This document shows, piece after piece, positions 47,385 to 59,200 of a DNA stretch of 64,000 bases. The notes beneath the pieces are model-generated. The model was not told where the DNA came from, did not search any database, and saw nothing but the letters and a program-made list of their open reading frames with translations. The number at the start of each line of letters is the position of its first letter. The stretch's first letter is position 1. Made by a program: the position numbers and the translations under genes. The DNA lies in the NCBI GenBank assembly GCA_029783825.1, contig JAREIK010002964.1, forward strand, positions 113,488 to 177,487, given 5' to 3'. The DNA is from Sapria himalayana. Lineage: Eukaryota > Streptophyta > Magnoliopsida > Malpighiales > Rafflesiaceae.

Positions 47385-50300
47385 CATAAAGTTAAAGACT
47401 AATATGAAATTGTGACATTATTTAAAGTTGCTACTTTTAGAGGATCGAAGTCAAACTACCCTGAAGATAGTAAGAAAGAGATAAAAATAATGAAATTTCA
47501 AGTTAACATGAAGAAATTACCAATGGAATTATGAGAGTATAAAATAAGCACATAAAATCAAAGTCCATAGTTGATCATTGATTTAATAAAAGAGAAAGAT
47601 GAGTCAGAGATAATAATCATTGAACATCTAGAAGAAGATGAAGAGATAATAATTGTAATGAAAAAAAAATCATGAATTATTAAAAAGTCATGACTCAAAG
47701 TGCTGAATGAATGAAAAATGTCATACAAGAGACAAAGTCATGACATTGAAGAAACAAAAGCTTAAAGGAGAAATCACACATTTTTATTCCAAAACTAGGA
47801 TAAATGAGATCCAAAAAGAAATTCTTGATATCATGACTTCGCGATAAGTCACTATCTTATCAAAGGTTATCACAGACATTGGTGCTGAGACTTTTCACGA
47901 AATCGAGGTGTCTATTGAAAATTACCCCAAGTGAAAGACTGTAATAGATGACTCAATGTTAAATTAAAATTTGGGAAAACTAGCAAAAGAAAAAGATTAT
48001 TCATAAAAGATTGCATGGATTACTAAAATTATCGACTAACTTAAAAATCTAATAATAGTATAACTGTGAATGTTAAACACAGCATTAATTGGGTAGCAAC
48101 CCAATTATTTATTTTTCATATTGTGTGATGTAATATATAATTTTTTATGTAAATTACACTCATACACTTATACATTATATATACCCAATAAGAAATCATC
48201 ATTCTAAAACCTAGCCACAACTCTTTCATAAATCAAATAAAAGTTTAGCATTCAAATCCAATAATGACTATTCATTTAAAAGAAAAGTCATAACTATATT
48301 CAAAGTTATGAGAGTTGTTTTCATAAGTCGCAACCAAACCCTAATCATCTATAAAACACTAAACCTTTTTTTTTTGTAAATTTATTTATTCATCTTCTCC
48401 ACTTTGATGGAACTCATTGTTTCTTCAAAATTTCAAAGAATTGAGCTAATATGAAAGAGTAGAGATGGCTTTCAAAGCTAAGAATAAGAAAATAAAAGAC
48501 AAAGGTGAGTCATAAGGCCAAAGGAAAGCAAGATAAGAAATCCACCACTAAAATATTTTCTTAAGTTACGGTGCCTGAACTAATTTTTCTTATCAAAAGG
48601 GATGAGATGAATGACTGTTGTTATAGCCAATAATAATTTTGAAAGTAAACGAGAGTTGAGTGAGTTCATCCAACATTTCTAGCTGGCTGATGATAGAAAG
48701 AAAAAATTGAGATTAACTTTACCAGAATATTGAATTGAGGAATATGATGATCATAAGAGATTTTTAATCCAACCTTGAAGACAAATAAGACAAGAGGTAC
48801 TAAATACAAAAAAAGTTTGGGTACATTTTGATAGTTAATTTATAAATAAATTATTAGAATTGTATGTGACCATGTATGGTATAACATTTAAATCTCTAAA
48901 GAACCAATTGAACTACAAAACAATCACCAAGATATTGATTCATAGAATAGGGACTTAGAGAGTTTTGTCAAAAAGTATTTATGGATACTTAGTGTGGAAA
49001 GAATTCATAGAAAAAAGCTAGGTTTGATTAATACTTTTTTGTGCTCTATTTTTTAGCCGACTCCCCATCTCTAAACTATCACACAAGATAAGAAAATATT
49101 GTCCTATACTTTAATGAGAGGATATAAGATCTATGTACAAAAGATCTTGGAGAGGTACATTCATAAATTTCAAGAGTAAGAATTCTTAGGCCAAATTATT
49201 CACATATCTTTGATTATGATGTTATGTAGATCTGAAGGAGTCCAAATAAATGAAAATAGAGAAGAATGGTACCCATTAAATTCCTTGTGATATTGATGGA
49301 TGTGAAAAGAGGACTTGTAAGAGATAAAAAGATGGTGATTCTCGAAAGAGAAAAATCAACTAATATTGAGTAAAAAGTATCACCCTTTCTCAAAAATAAA
49401 ATACAAATAATAGAAAAAGTAGAGATGGGTTTGATGATGAATAATCACTCTTGTTTAATTTTTCTTTGATTAGACAAGAAAGAGATTTGAAAGAGATCAT
49501 CAACATTTTGAAAATTATGAAATTGAAGGTTAACTATTGAGAGTTGCACTTGAAGCCAAATCTAAAGTCAATGCACAGTTCCATAATTATAGAATTGGAA
49601 ACAATAGATATCAAGTATGAAGAGTATGTGAGGAAAAAAGAAAAAAATTGTAAGTTAATATAGAGCAATGAGATGCATTATGAGAGATACATCTCAATAA
49701 AAATAACTACCTATTTGTGTCCACCTAAGAAAAAATTAAATATCATGCTATGAAAATTTTGAAAAAGGCAATAAAACAAGTGAAGACCATAGTGATGGAA
49801 AGTGCCAAAGTATTTGGAAAGCTCTATGAGTCTGTCACAAGTGAGTGGTAGAAAATAATAAATGACTAAGATCAATAAATCAAGTCTGATGTGCATTATA
49901 AAGAGAAATAATTGATTGGAGATTTGAAAAATTATAATGAGAATCAAAGACATATATTTTTGTGATGAATTAACTTGAAGATTTACTAAACTTTATTGGA
50001 AGATGATAAGGTGCACTATGCAATGTGATTATATATATATTGGAATACAAAATAAGTAATAATTAAGATTCTGAGAGACCTTCCATGTTCATTAATTTCT
50101 ATTAAAATTACTATTTTGTGAAATTCTTTCATTATAAGCATAATTTCAATACAGCACATTATGTAAATATTATCAAATAACTCAAAAAAGTTAGTATGTT
50201 GAATATTGAATAAACTCAACATGCTAAAAATATAAAACTCATCATGAACAATAAGAAGCATATAATAAAACATCACAAAGCTTTACCATGACCAAATTTT
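47385..50300 (+). mobile_element. Plus-strand gypsy remains, post-pol region
   Basis: Contains GCATTAATTGGGTAGCAACCCA (about 48,076), corresponding to the ATTGCTTGGGAGGCAACCCA motif downstream of pol in Athila-type elements and matching 26,838. It is followed by a broken frame at 48,450-49,400 (EFIQHF, KVWVHFDS, LELYVTMYGITFKSLKNQLN) with the texture of the third ORF of such elements. GTCATGAC words at about 47,686 and 47,727 match the other family members. No intact frame. The 50,016-50,280 stretch resembles 54,880-55,000 of LTR block D. Confidence 0.5.
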
Positions 50301-50960
50301 AGTATCATGACATTTTTTTAATGGACAAGAATTCACTAAATTAGATATTTTATGAATTAATGGAATGCCATGATTTTATTTTCTTCATCTAAGATTGAAC
50401 ATAAATCTTGAGTTAACTCTCAAGAAGTGCTATGTTTAATGTCTTTAGATAGATCAATACTTTGATCTCCAAATCAATCAATAATCTCAATAGTTCATGC
50501 TATTTTCTAGCTACTTTGATCTCCAACTCTCCTTCAGCATCGTTCCATCTATTATACTCTATTCTTAGGGATGCTTTTTGGTGGATGGCACAACTTTATG
50601 AATAATTACAACACCACCAGGTTTGTTCTTCTTCACTAAGGTCAACAATTGTTGGGAAGTCACAACCTTTATATTTCTTCTCTAGAATAGTTGTGTCATT
50701 GTTTTAGAATATGCCACAGCTTCTTTATGCTTCTATTTCATTGAACTCGTGATATCATCTCTTGTTGTGTTTCTTTTTTTTTTTTTTTTTTGTTGCTTTC
50801 CTACTTTAGAGTCTCAACTCTTATAAAGGTCATGACTTTCTTCTACATAAAAATTTTAACATATTCTCCCTTTTCATATTTAGTAACTATCTCTGCTTCA
50901 ACTTTATTTTCTAGTATATCAATATTCAACAGTGAATTTTTCTCTTATGATCCTTTTTCC

Positions 50961-51330
50961 TAGAGGTGTCAAACGTGCCGGGCCGGCCCGGCCCGGCACG
51001 AGGCACGGCACGCCGGCACGCGTGCCTGCGTCGTGAGTCGTGAGTCGCGACTCACGAGTCGTGACTCGTGACCCAACCGGGCCCCGCCCCCGGTAAAAAG
51101 ACCGCGGGTCGGGTCCAAACAGACCCGACCCGCCCCACCCCGCCTGCCCTGCCTTGCCGTGCGCCCGTGCCCGAGCGGGCCGGCACGGCACGGCACGGCC
51201 TTGCCGTGCCCACGGGCCGTGCCGTGCCCGAATTTAAAAAACCGTGCCGTGCCCGGCACGGCACGGTAGCACGGCTAGGCACGTGAAAAACGGGCCGTGC
51301 CGTGCTGGGCCGGCCCGTTTGACACCTCTA
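50961..51330. mobile_element. GC-rich hAT MITE 2 (370 bp)
   Basis: The same termini as MITE 1 (TAGAGGTGTCAAACGTGCCG ... CGGCCCGTTTGACACCTCTA), flanked by perfect 8-bp duplications CTTTTTCC at 50,953-50,960 and 51,331-51,338. The core at about 51,062-51,226 is nearly identical to 37,108-37,275 of MITE 1, but the arms differ. It lacks most of the left arm of MITE 1, has an extra right-arm segment with AATTTAAAAAACC, and carries an 18-bp palindrome CGTGAGTCGCGACTCACG at 51,039-51,056. It sits in a dead gypsy element, so it is younger than that element. Open frames are compositional. Confidence 0.9.
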
Positions 51331-51599
51331 CTTTTTCCATAGTCTTGAAAGTTGCGTTTATAATTTTATCATTTTCTAAAATTGGAAATTTCTTCATTTC
51401 AACCTTTTATTACGCATCTTCAAAGTTGTTCGACTTTGATTGTTTACTATTGTGATTTTGAAAAATATTATGAATATGAAATAATCAACTTCATGCAAGT
51501 TTAATGCAATATTTTTTACACCCTACTTTTTCTCCAGGTCATCAACTTTCCATCTATTTCGGGCAAACAATTATTCAAGAGGTCTATCTACCTGAAATC

Positions 51600-52350
51600 T
51601 ACTTTATATCTTTCAATTATGCATAGGAAGCTATATATTTTCAATGAATTTTTATCATCATCATCTGGCACCTACAAGCTTTTATCAAGATTAAATTTTA
51701 CTTTATTTTTGTCTACATGAAGTATAAATTCATCATTCTTGATATCAAGCAATACCTATCTAATTGATAAAAATAATCATTCCAAGATTAATGAATCATA
51801 TTAGTCTTCCTCCATATCTATCTAATACAATAAAATTAGCAAGAAAAATAAATTTGTTTATCTTGACTAGCACATCATCAATAGTTCTCTTTAAAAACTT
51901 GATCGATCTGTCTAACATCTATTATGAGAGAAAAGTCAGAGTTATCTCATCGAGATTAAATCTCTATACTATAATTAATTACATCAAGTTAATACTTGAT
52001 CTCAAGTCACATAGTTTCATTTAAAAAGTATGTTCCCCAGTAATATATTAAATGATGAATCTCCCTAGATCTTTAAGCATTCTTAGGAGTTTATAGTGAA
52101 TGATTGTTCTATACTTTTTAATCAAATTCATCATCTCATGTCTGTTTAATTTTCTCTTATTACTCATGATGTCATTCATAAACTTCACATAATGGGACAT
52201 CAAAAATAATACTTTGCAAAAAGAATATTGATTTCCAACATCCTAAAAATATTTAGGAATCTATTGAATTGCTCACTTTGCATAATTTGGAAAGTATGTT
52301 TATTATTTATAGTCATTCTCATTCTCTTACACATCTTCCTTTTATTTATT
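51600..52350 (-). pseudogene. Gypsy aspartic protease pseudogene (Athila-like)
   Basis: Minus-strand translation gives, in order, NFMNDIMSNKRKLNRHE (about 52,190), a degraded ALCDLGASINLMP motif seen as CDLRSSINLM (about 52,005), then TIDDVLVKINKFIFLANFIV (about 51,880), where plant Athila proteases read IEDVLVKVDKFIFPVDFVVLDME. The protease cleaves the polyprotein. Here the catalytic D-x-G appears as D-L-R and frameshifts separate the pieces, so it is inactive. Confidence 0.75.
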
Positions 52351-52559
52351 AATTTATTCAATTTGCATCTCTTCTTCCAATTTCACAATTTTACGTGTGA
52401 TAGGTAGTAGAATGAATTAGGAATTAGATTCTAGTGATGTCATGACTTTGAGAAAAGCTACAACATTAGAAGTCACAACACTAAAAGATGCGACTTTGAG
52501 AAAAATTATGACCTTGTTAGTCATAACTTTATCATGTACTTCAGCATTCCCTTTTGAAT

Positions 52560-52970
52560 TTTCATATATTTTTTACTCTTCTAATTCTTTGTCATTTCTG
52601 AGAGTTGTGGACATATACCTCTTTAAATTTGTCTCGGTATTACTTGGTAATTTAATGATATTCTTCTCATTCATTAATATTGTTAGTTGCCCAAATTAAT
52701 TCTCAATAATTTTCATAACAACATACGTGCATTCTAGTCTTATTTCTTTCCATTCCATCTAGTACTCCTATATATTATTTCTCTTCTTTATCTCTCCAAG
52801 TAGTCGAGGAATATAATCTTCAAGTGATGACTTTTCTTTTATTTCAAAGTGATTAAAATTAGAATGAGGCTCATTGCATTTGGTATCCCATTGAGTTACT
52901 CTCAAAATTTTTCTAAAATTATTCAATGTTCTATTACATATACTCATGACTTCTATATGAAAGACTTTCA
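52560..52970 (-). pseudogene. Gypsy gag C-terminal fragment
   Basis: The minus strand at about 52,700-52,590 reads FGQLTILMNEKNIIKLPSN, then TETNLKR and LRNDKELEE, matching the GQLA---RPQG-LPSNTEPNPKR---ITLRSGKELEE boundary between gag and protease in plant Athila/Tat elements. An upstream frame (52,971-52,768) corresponds to the variable gag tail. The gag core expected further right is missing, as LTR sequence begins at about 53,000. Confidence 0.65.
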
Positions 52971-52999
52971 TGATTTCTCATGTCTGAATATTAGTGTGT

Positions 53000-55010
53000 G
53001 ATGGCATTTTTATTTGCACAATGATGCATTTGATTATTTGATGAATACTAGATAGATATCGAATTAATTCAATACCCTATTGGCATACAAGATAGTTATC
53101 AACCTTAGACTATTATTATAAAGGATGATCCTCGTCAAGTTGTCTTTGATTTTTTTACCACCAAAACTACACTTGTTCCAGTCATGACACATTCATATGT
53201 CTACTACTTTTAGGTAATACATCAATTGTCATTAATAATTTCTTCAAGTATACATATCTATTTTCTGATAATTAATATCATAAAACATATAAAGTATTAT
53301 GATCATAATTCTATTTGTACATTCAGTTTTAATGACATAATACTCATATCAATTAATATATATTTTTCTATTAATTTCACCTATATAAATCATACAAGAA
53401 AAAGTAACTCGTAGAATTGTCTTTACCTAATAAAATGCCTCCACTTTTATGTATTCAATAACTTATATATCACCATCTACCATGACTATCATACTAGTCA
53501 CATACTATGATGCAACCTCTAGTTATATGTTTTACATAACTCAAACATCATCTGAAGATCAATTTTTCTAGAATGTGTACAATAAATTTTTTATAAACTC
53601 CTTTGTATTTTTAACTTCATGAGCACTATACTTGAATTAATTAAACTTACATCAACTTAATATTTCTACTTATAGGTTTATCTCAAGAGATAATAATAAA
53701 GAGTTTATCATTTGTTTCAAGTTGAATCTCGTGAGTATATTTCATGACTTAAATATCATTATCTATCGTGATTAATATGCATAAATCTATGTTAAAAGTG
53801 AAATCCTAAATTGATGTTCTGAATGATATCCATGTCTATCAATATTTTCAAACACAATATTACCATGAATAAATTATTATATAATCATAATCACCAAACA
53901 CAAATATAATAAATTAACCCTATGTCCTTTTTTTTGACATTGTAAAAAAATTCACATGAGATATTTTATGGTTCAACTCGTCGAATTGAATGTTCCCAAT
54001 GATAACTGATGATCTAAATCTCAATTCTTGCTCGCATTCACTTTAAATTTATCACTGAGTAAAGGAAGCAAAGAATTTGTATGCTTTTGGGCTTTAATTT
54101 CAAATGACCTTCCCCTTTTTTGGAAAATCTCAAAGTCTCCCTATTATCTTGAATAGAATTTCTTCAAATATCCTCTATAGTACAAAATTCATGGAAGCAA
54201 GGAATATCATGACTAAGATAATTATTCCATAGAACTAATAATCAAATGGGCAATAATACTATGTTTAGTGAAAATATCTCTAGAGCAAAAGTCCTGGTAA
54301 TAAGAATACTATGATCAAGGTATTTGTTTTCTAGAACATAAAATCATTGTAACAAGAATTACTATAACTAAGACAATCTCTCCATTGAGTAAAAAGTTAG
54401 TGGAAAAAAATTATCATAATTAAAAATTATCATGATCATAAAAAATGATGATATGCAAATATCATCATTACTTGGTATTACTTGGTACTATGATCAAGTT
54501 ATACTTCAAATATTAGTGTGATACTTAGTTTCCATGATATGAAAATAAAATATTACCATCAAAATTATATTTTAGTACTAATAAACTATAACTCCAAAAA
54601 ATATCATGATCATAAAGAAAGTAGAACACAATAAAATAATAGTAATAACTAGGTAATAAAATCATGATATGCAAATATTATCATTACATATTTTGTAAAT
54701 TTGCAACAAAGAAATAATATCATGACTACTCGATAAACTTGTGCCAATGTAACAAAGTCATGACATTGAAAATATCATTACTTTTTCTTTGCTTTTCAAC
54801 CATCCAAATTAGCTTTCCAAAAGTCACTATTTATACTTATACTCATATTACATATATGTTTACTATTATTCATCAAATCCTATGAAAATCACTAAATAGT
54901 GCAATCATTTCATTATAAGTTTAATTTTAGTACAAATATATCATCAAAATACTATCAAACAACCTAAAAAGTGAATATATTGATGCCAAAAAAATATTTT
55001 TAGAAGATAA
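53000..55010 (-). repeat. LTR-like block D (gypsy family, inverted)
   Basis: Aligns in the same orientation with block C. 53,550-53,640 (GATCAATTTTTCTAGAATGTG, CATGAGCACTATACTT) matches 32,395-32,475, and 53,770-53,800 matches 32,600-32,640. The array at 54,180-54,440 has units of about 52-58 bp (AAATCATTGTAACAAGAATT, CCTGGTAATAAGAATACTATG). It lies directly to the right of minus-strand gag sequence, as a 5' LTR would. Confidence 0.55.
54180..54440. repeat. 52-58 bp tandem array inside block D
   Basis: About five units built on AAG(G)AATA-(T)CATGAC/ATAACTAAG followed by a CTAGAGCA/CATTGAGTA half. The reverse complement matches the array at 56,930-57,200. Confidence 0.65.
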
Positions 55011-55139
55011 GCTTCTTGCTTGCTTAATCTTGAGTTCACTTCTAGATAACATATATAAATCTATAGTTTCACCGATCATGTCACCACCAAAAAGTATTAA
55101 ATCTATTCATGTTATCATGAAAAATCTATTATCCAAAGA

Positions 55140-56160
55140 AGAAATGAGAAAAGAGAAGTAAAAAAATATTCTTTTGGTATCCTTGTTTCTAAAATATGTG
55201 ATAGGAGTACCACTAGGCATGCACATAGTGATTAAAGCACATATTCTTCGAAAGGAAACTCACAAAATTAAAAGCAATCAAATGTTATTATGTAAAAAGA
55301 TGAGACATGAAAAAAGATTGATATTCTTAGAAAAAACTACATCATACAAGAGGTGATAGACCTGATAATGAGGCTAACATAATTGTAGAAGATGGCTTGA
55401 TGCTAATTAGTGATAATAATTTTGCTAAATATAGTAGCTCATAAGATTGATTGGCTAATAGACTTAGGAGCATTATTTCATTTTAGTCTAAATATTAACT
55501 TATTTACTATATATACATATTTATTATGACATAATAAAAATGGACAAAAGAGAGACATCATAAATTTGGGGTATCAAAGATATTTATTATAGATATAGAC
55601 AAAACATCAATAGAAATTGAAAGAATTCTAGTATGTACAAGAAATTCATATGAACCTAATATCTATAGGCATATTGAATGATATGAGATACATGGGTCAT
55701 TTTATTGATGTCTAATGAAAACTAGTTAAGTGCTCATCAGTAATTATGAGGTATAAGAAGGATAATACTTTGTATGTCACTCAAACCATTGATCCTCTGT
55801 TGATGAGTGAGAAGGACATTCAGCTTCTAGTTAGAAAAAATAACCTACCATTTAATCATTGATCCTCTGTTGATGAGTATATTGACTATATGACTAGAAA
55901 AAACCATAAAACACATTTTAACTCTTTTTCACACTCTAGGAGATTGATATTTTTGATCTTATCTATATCAATGCCTTTTCTATGTAGAATTGAATACTAA
56001 ATGGGGCCCTTTAAATTGTCACATTTATTGATGATCATTGTATAAAAGTATAAGAATTAATACTAAAAACAAAATTAAGTCATTTTAATCTTTAAGAATT
56101 TCCATACTAAAGTTGAGAGAGACTAATAAGAAACTAATCTCCATTCATATAATAGCATGG
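55140..56160 (+). pseudogene. Copia protease/integrase N-terminal fragment
   Basis: Plus-strand pieces match plant copia polyprotein in order: a protease active-site stretch DLGALFHFSLNINLFTIY (about 55,460-55,520; usual DSGAS-H-TP), NLISIGILNDMRYMGHF (about 55,655-55,705), KKDNTLYVTQ (about 55,757), MSEKDIQLLVRKNNLPF (GAG-pre-integrase, about 55,803) and VTFIDDHC (about 56,017; integrase start). There are several frameshifts. The phrase CATTGATCCTCTGTTGATGA occurs twice, at about 55,790 and 55,857, which duplicates part of the frame. No LTRs were assigned. Confidence 0.75.
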
Positions 56161-56755
56161 AGCCAACATTGGGATTTATTGTTGTTTATTGTTGTTGTAT
56201 AAAGTGTTTATTTTATGATTATCATTTTGGTACGATACAATTCGATTTCGATACTATGATTATGATTTATTATTGTATTTTTATTGCTATTATTATTAAT
56301 TATTGTTAATCATTTTCATTCCATATTTGTCCCTTAGACTTTGATTTGAAATAAAATTTATATTTCTTTACTTGCAGTGTAAAAGTTATAGTCTATATTT
56401 ATAATTATACATTTTTAGTCTTTTAGTTATACTTATGATTCGTTAATGTTATGTTTTATGTGTGTTGTATAGTAAATTATTTTTTTTGTTTTATTTATTT
56501 TATATATATTTTTTATGTTTCTATGGTGATTAATCATCAGTGTGTGGTGGCGATGGTGATGGCTAGTGAATGGTGTCCATAGTGGTGCTGCACACAGTAT
56601 TGGCACGATCTGATATGACCCGAGATGCCCCGATACTATAAGCATAAGTTTGCCCAAAATCATTATGGTTGTGTTGTGCCAGAATCATTATGGCGTCTGT
56701 GGTCGTGTCATGATATGCATGGCATGACTCATTTTACCCCGATAATATCACCAAA
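56160..56755. other. Unassigned segment, possible degenerate hAT end
   Basis: AT-rich left part. 56,560-56,740 is richer in GC with TGGCACGATC, GTTGTGCCAG and GTCGTGTCATG words that faintly recall the CpG-decayed end at 47,310-47,384. No TIR or target duplication was recognised. Confidence 0.25.
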
Positions 56756-59200
56756 TTGTCATAATCTTTTCACTGCATAACATAATCTTCTTGATCATAA
56801 TATTTTATAAAATATAATGATGGTAATGATTTTATATTCAAGTCACATCAACTAAGTATTCTACTAATACAAGAAATCATTATATTTTTTAGAACCATAA
56901 CTTTATCAATATAGAACCAAAAATTAAATAACACTACATGATATTTAATCATGGTAATAATTATTCTAGTAGCTCTCTGATATATAGAGAGTAAATATAT
57001 AAGTCATAACATTCTTATTGTCATGATTTTGTATTGTTGAGAGTAAATACCTTAGTCACAATCAATCTTTCTATTATGACTTTGTGTTCCAAAGTATAAT
57101 TATTTTAGTCGTGATATTCTTGTTGCTGCAACTTCATGATACATAGAGGAAATACCACAATCATGGCATTCATGTTGTCATGACCTTGTGCTCTTAGAGA
57201 TGACTTGCTTTTATTATAGTAATCCTTTGCCACAATTTTTATACTTTAGAGAATTTAAAAAGATAAAAAAATCACAATTTCAACCTAGTACCATGATTTC
57301 CAATTTAAAAATTCACCCAAAATCTCAATGTATAAAACAAATCCTTAAAGTTTTCACAATAAGAGAGAAAAAATCAAATTTAAAGCCAAGAATATGCAAA
57401 ACCCTAAGTTGCATGACCTCCAGCCCCCTTAATTAGGAGCAAATCATAGACAACCACAAACAAGAATTGATTGAGATTTGGTTGATGATTTAGATTATCA
57501 ATAGGATAATGTTTGAAAATCCTCAATTCCTCAAGATGTCTCTCCTAATATCACATGAAATCTTTCTGATATCAAACTAAATTGAGATCTAGAATTAGTT
57601 TCATATACTTGTATTATGATAATGTGAATATAATAACTCTTATTTGTGGTAATATTGTGATTTAAATGTTATTTGATGTGGATGCTAATTAAAACTAAAA
57701 TTTATGATTTTTACCATATCATAAGTTTATGCATGTTAGTCGTGATAAATAATAACATATAAGTCATGTGATATACTCACGTTGTATAATAAGAAGAAAG
57801 TGATAGTCATTTTAATCTTAATGTGTGAGATAAACCTAAACATGAAAACTAAGATTGATATAAGTTTAATTATTATAAATATTATACTCATTTAGCTAAA
57901 AATACAAATAAATTTTATGACTAATATATTTTGCATATTTCATAAGAATTAACATTCATGTAATCTGAATATTATGTAGAATATATAACCTAAAGATTTC
58001 ATCATAATGTGTGAGTTGTGTGTTGACAGTGATGAATGATAAATGGTAAATAATGACACAAATGCAATTGAAGAAAATTTGTATGTTATTGATAGTCTTG
58101 TAAGTCATTTTCTCATGTATGATTCCATTTTGTGAGATTAATGAGAAATCATATGTGAATTGACATAAGTATAATGTTTATGAAGTCAAATGAATAAATA
58201 TATTTATTACCATATTAATTTCATGACTTTAAGACATTAGAGATCAAAAAATAAAAATGCACACACATTAACTAAATGATATGTGGTTTCAATGATAAAA
58301 TATCAAAGACACAACTATAAGAAAACTATTGTTGGTTATAATGATTTAAGGATAATATTCACTTTATATACTAAAAGGATACTAGGACATTTTAACATTA
58401 ATTTACCATTCATCTAATAATTAAAACACAACAATTTTTAATTACTAAAGAAATATTATCATATATAAGGAAGTGAGTTAATCCTAGAATCTAAATATTT
58501 TATGAAAATAAAAGTTTATCTACTCAACTTGAGCAATAGTTGGTTTATTATTAGTTAGTTAAATGGTTATGATGATTTAATGATAACAATCACCTTGTAT
58601 GTCAAAAAGATACTAGGACATTTTTACATCAATTTACTATTCATCTAATAATTAAAGCATAATATTATCAAAATACAAAAAAAAAATATTATCATATATA
58701 AAGATGTGAGTCAATTCAAGAATCTATATATTTTTTGAAAACTAAAAATTATCTACTCAACTTGAGTAGTAGTTAGTTCATTATTAGTTAGTTAAACTGC
58801 CTACACAATCCATGTGTGATCGATATTTAATCTTATGTCCAATAAGTTTTAAGGCCATATTACAAACAATAAGTTTTGATAATATAACTTATATGTCAAG
58901 GAAGCATTAAGATATTTTCACATCAACCTACTATTCATCCGATAATCAAAGTACAATATTGCCTAAATACTAAAAAAATATCATTATCCACGAGAAAGTG
59001 AGTCAATCATAAAGTCTAAATATTTTTTCGGAAACCAAAATTTATCTACTTAACTGAAATAGTAATTGGTTAATTATTAGTTGGTTAAACGAGCACTATA
59101 ATCCCCATGAGATCGATATTTCGACTTATATCCAACTTTATGGGAATCGATGAAAACTATCTTGGGATTGATCAAACATTTTCACCTTTCTACATAAGTC
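56755..59200 (+). repeat. LTR-like block E (gypsy family, 5'-truncated)
   Basis: Aligns with blocks A and B in the same orientation. 56,830-56,880 matches 23,340-23,390, the 56,930-57,200 array matches the inverse of the block D array, 57,800-58,040 (GTGTGAGATAAACCTA, GTGTGAGTT) matches 28,820-29,020, and 58,820-58,970 matches 29,600-29,740. About 700 bp expected at the start are missing. It ends in three tandem copies of a roughly 250-bp unit. No adjacent gag was found, so it may be a solo or truncated LTR. Confidence 0.55.
58360..59110. repeat. Three tandem copies of a roughly 250-bp unit
   Basis: Units contain ACTAGGACATTTT-ACAT-AATTTACTATTCATC, then ATATTATCATATATAAGGA, GTGAGTTAATC, ATCTACTCAACTTGAG and TTATTAGTTAGTTAAA. 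The marker TCATC(T/C)(A/G)ATAAT lies near 58,415, 58,647 and 58,935. The third copy is more diverged and separated by about 50 extra bases. Confidence 0.75.

Larger units (their letters stand above)
50300..53000 (-). mobile_element. Minus-strand gypsy internal region
   Basis: Read leftwards from LTR block D: gag C-terminus (52,970-52,560), aspartic protease (about 52,350-51,600), then a MITE insertion (51,330-50,961), then more decayed sequence to about 50,300. The order LTR, gag, protease fits the 5' half of a gypsy element. No reverse transcriptase was recognised to the left, so the element is truncated or interrupted. Confidence 0.65.

Noticed and set aside
44050..47392. An 8-bp target duplication for the decayed hAT element (CATAAAGT at 47,385)
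   Set aside because: The only similar sequence on the left (TTTAAAGTT near 44,060) matches poorly and is not beside a recognisable terminus.
50919..51286. Four overlapping GC-rich open frames
   Set aside because: The same compositional cause in MITE 2. The frames match those of MITE 1 only because the DNA is related.
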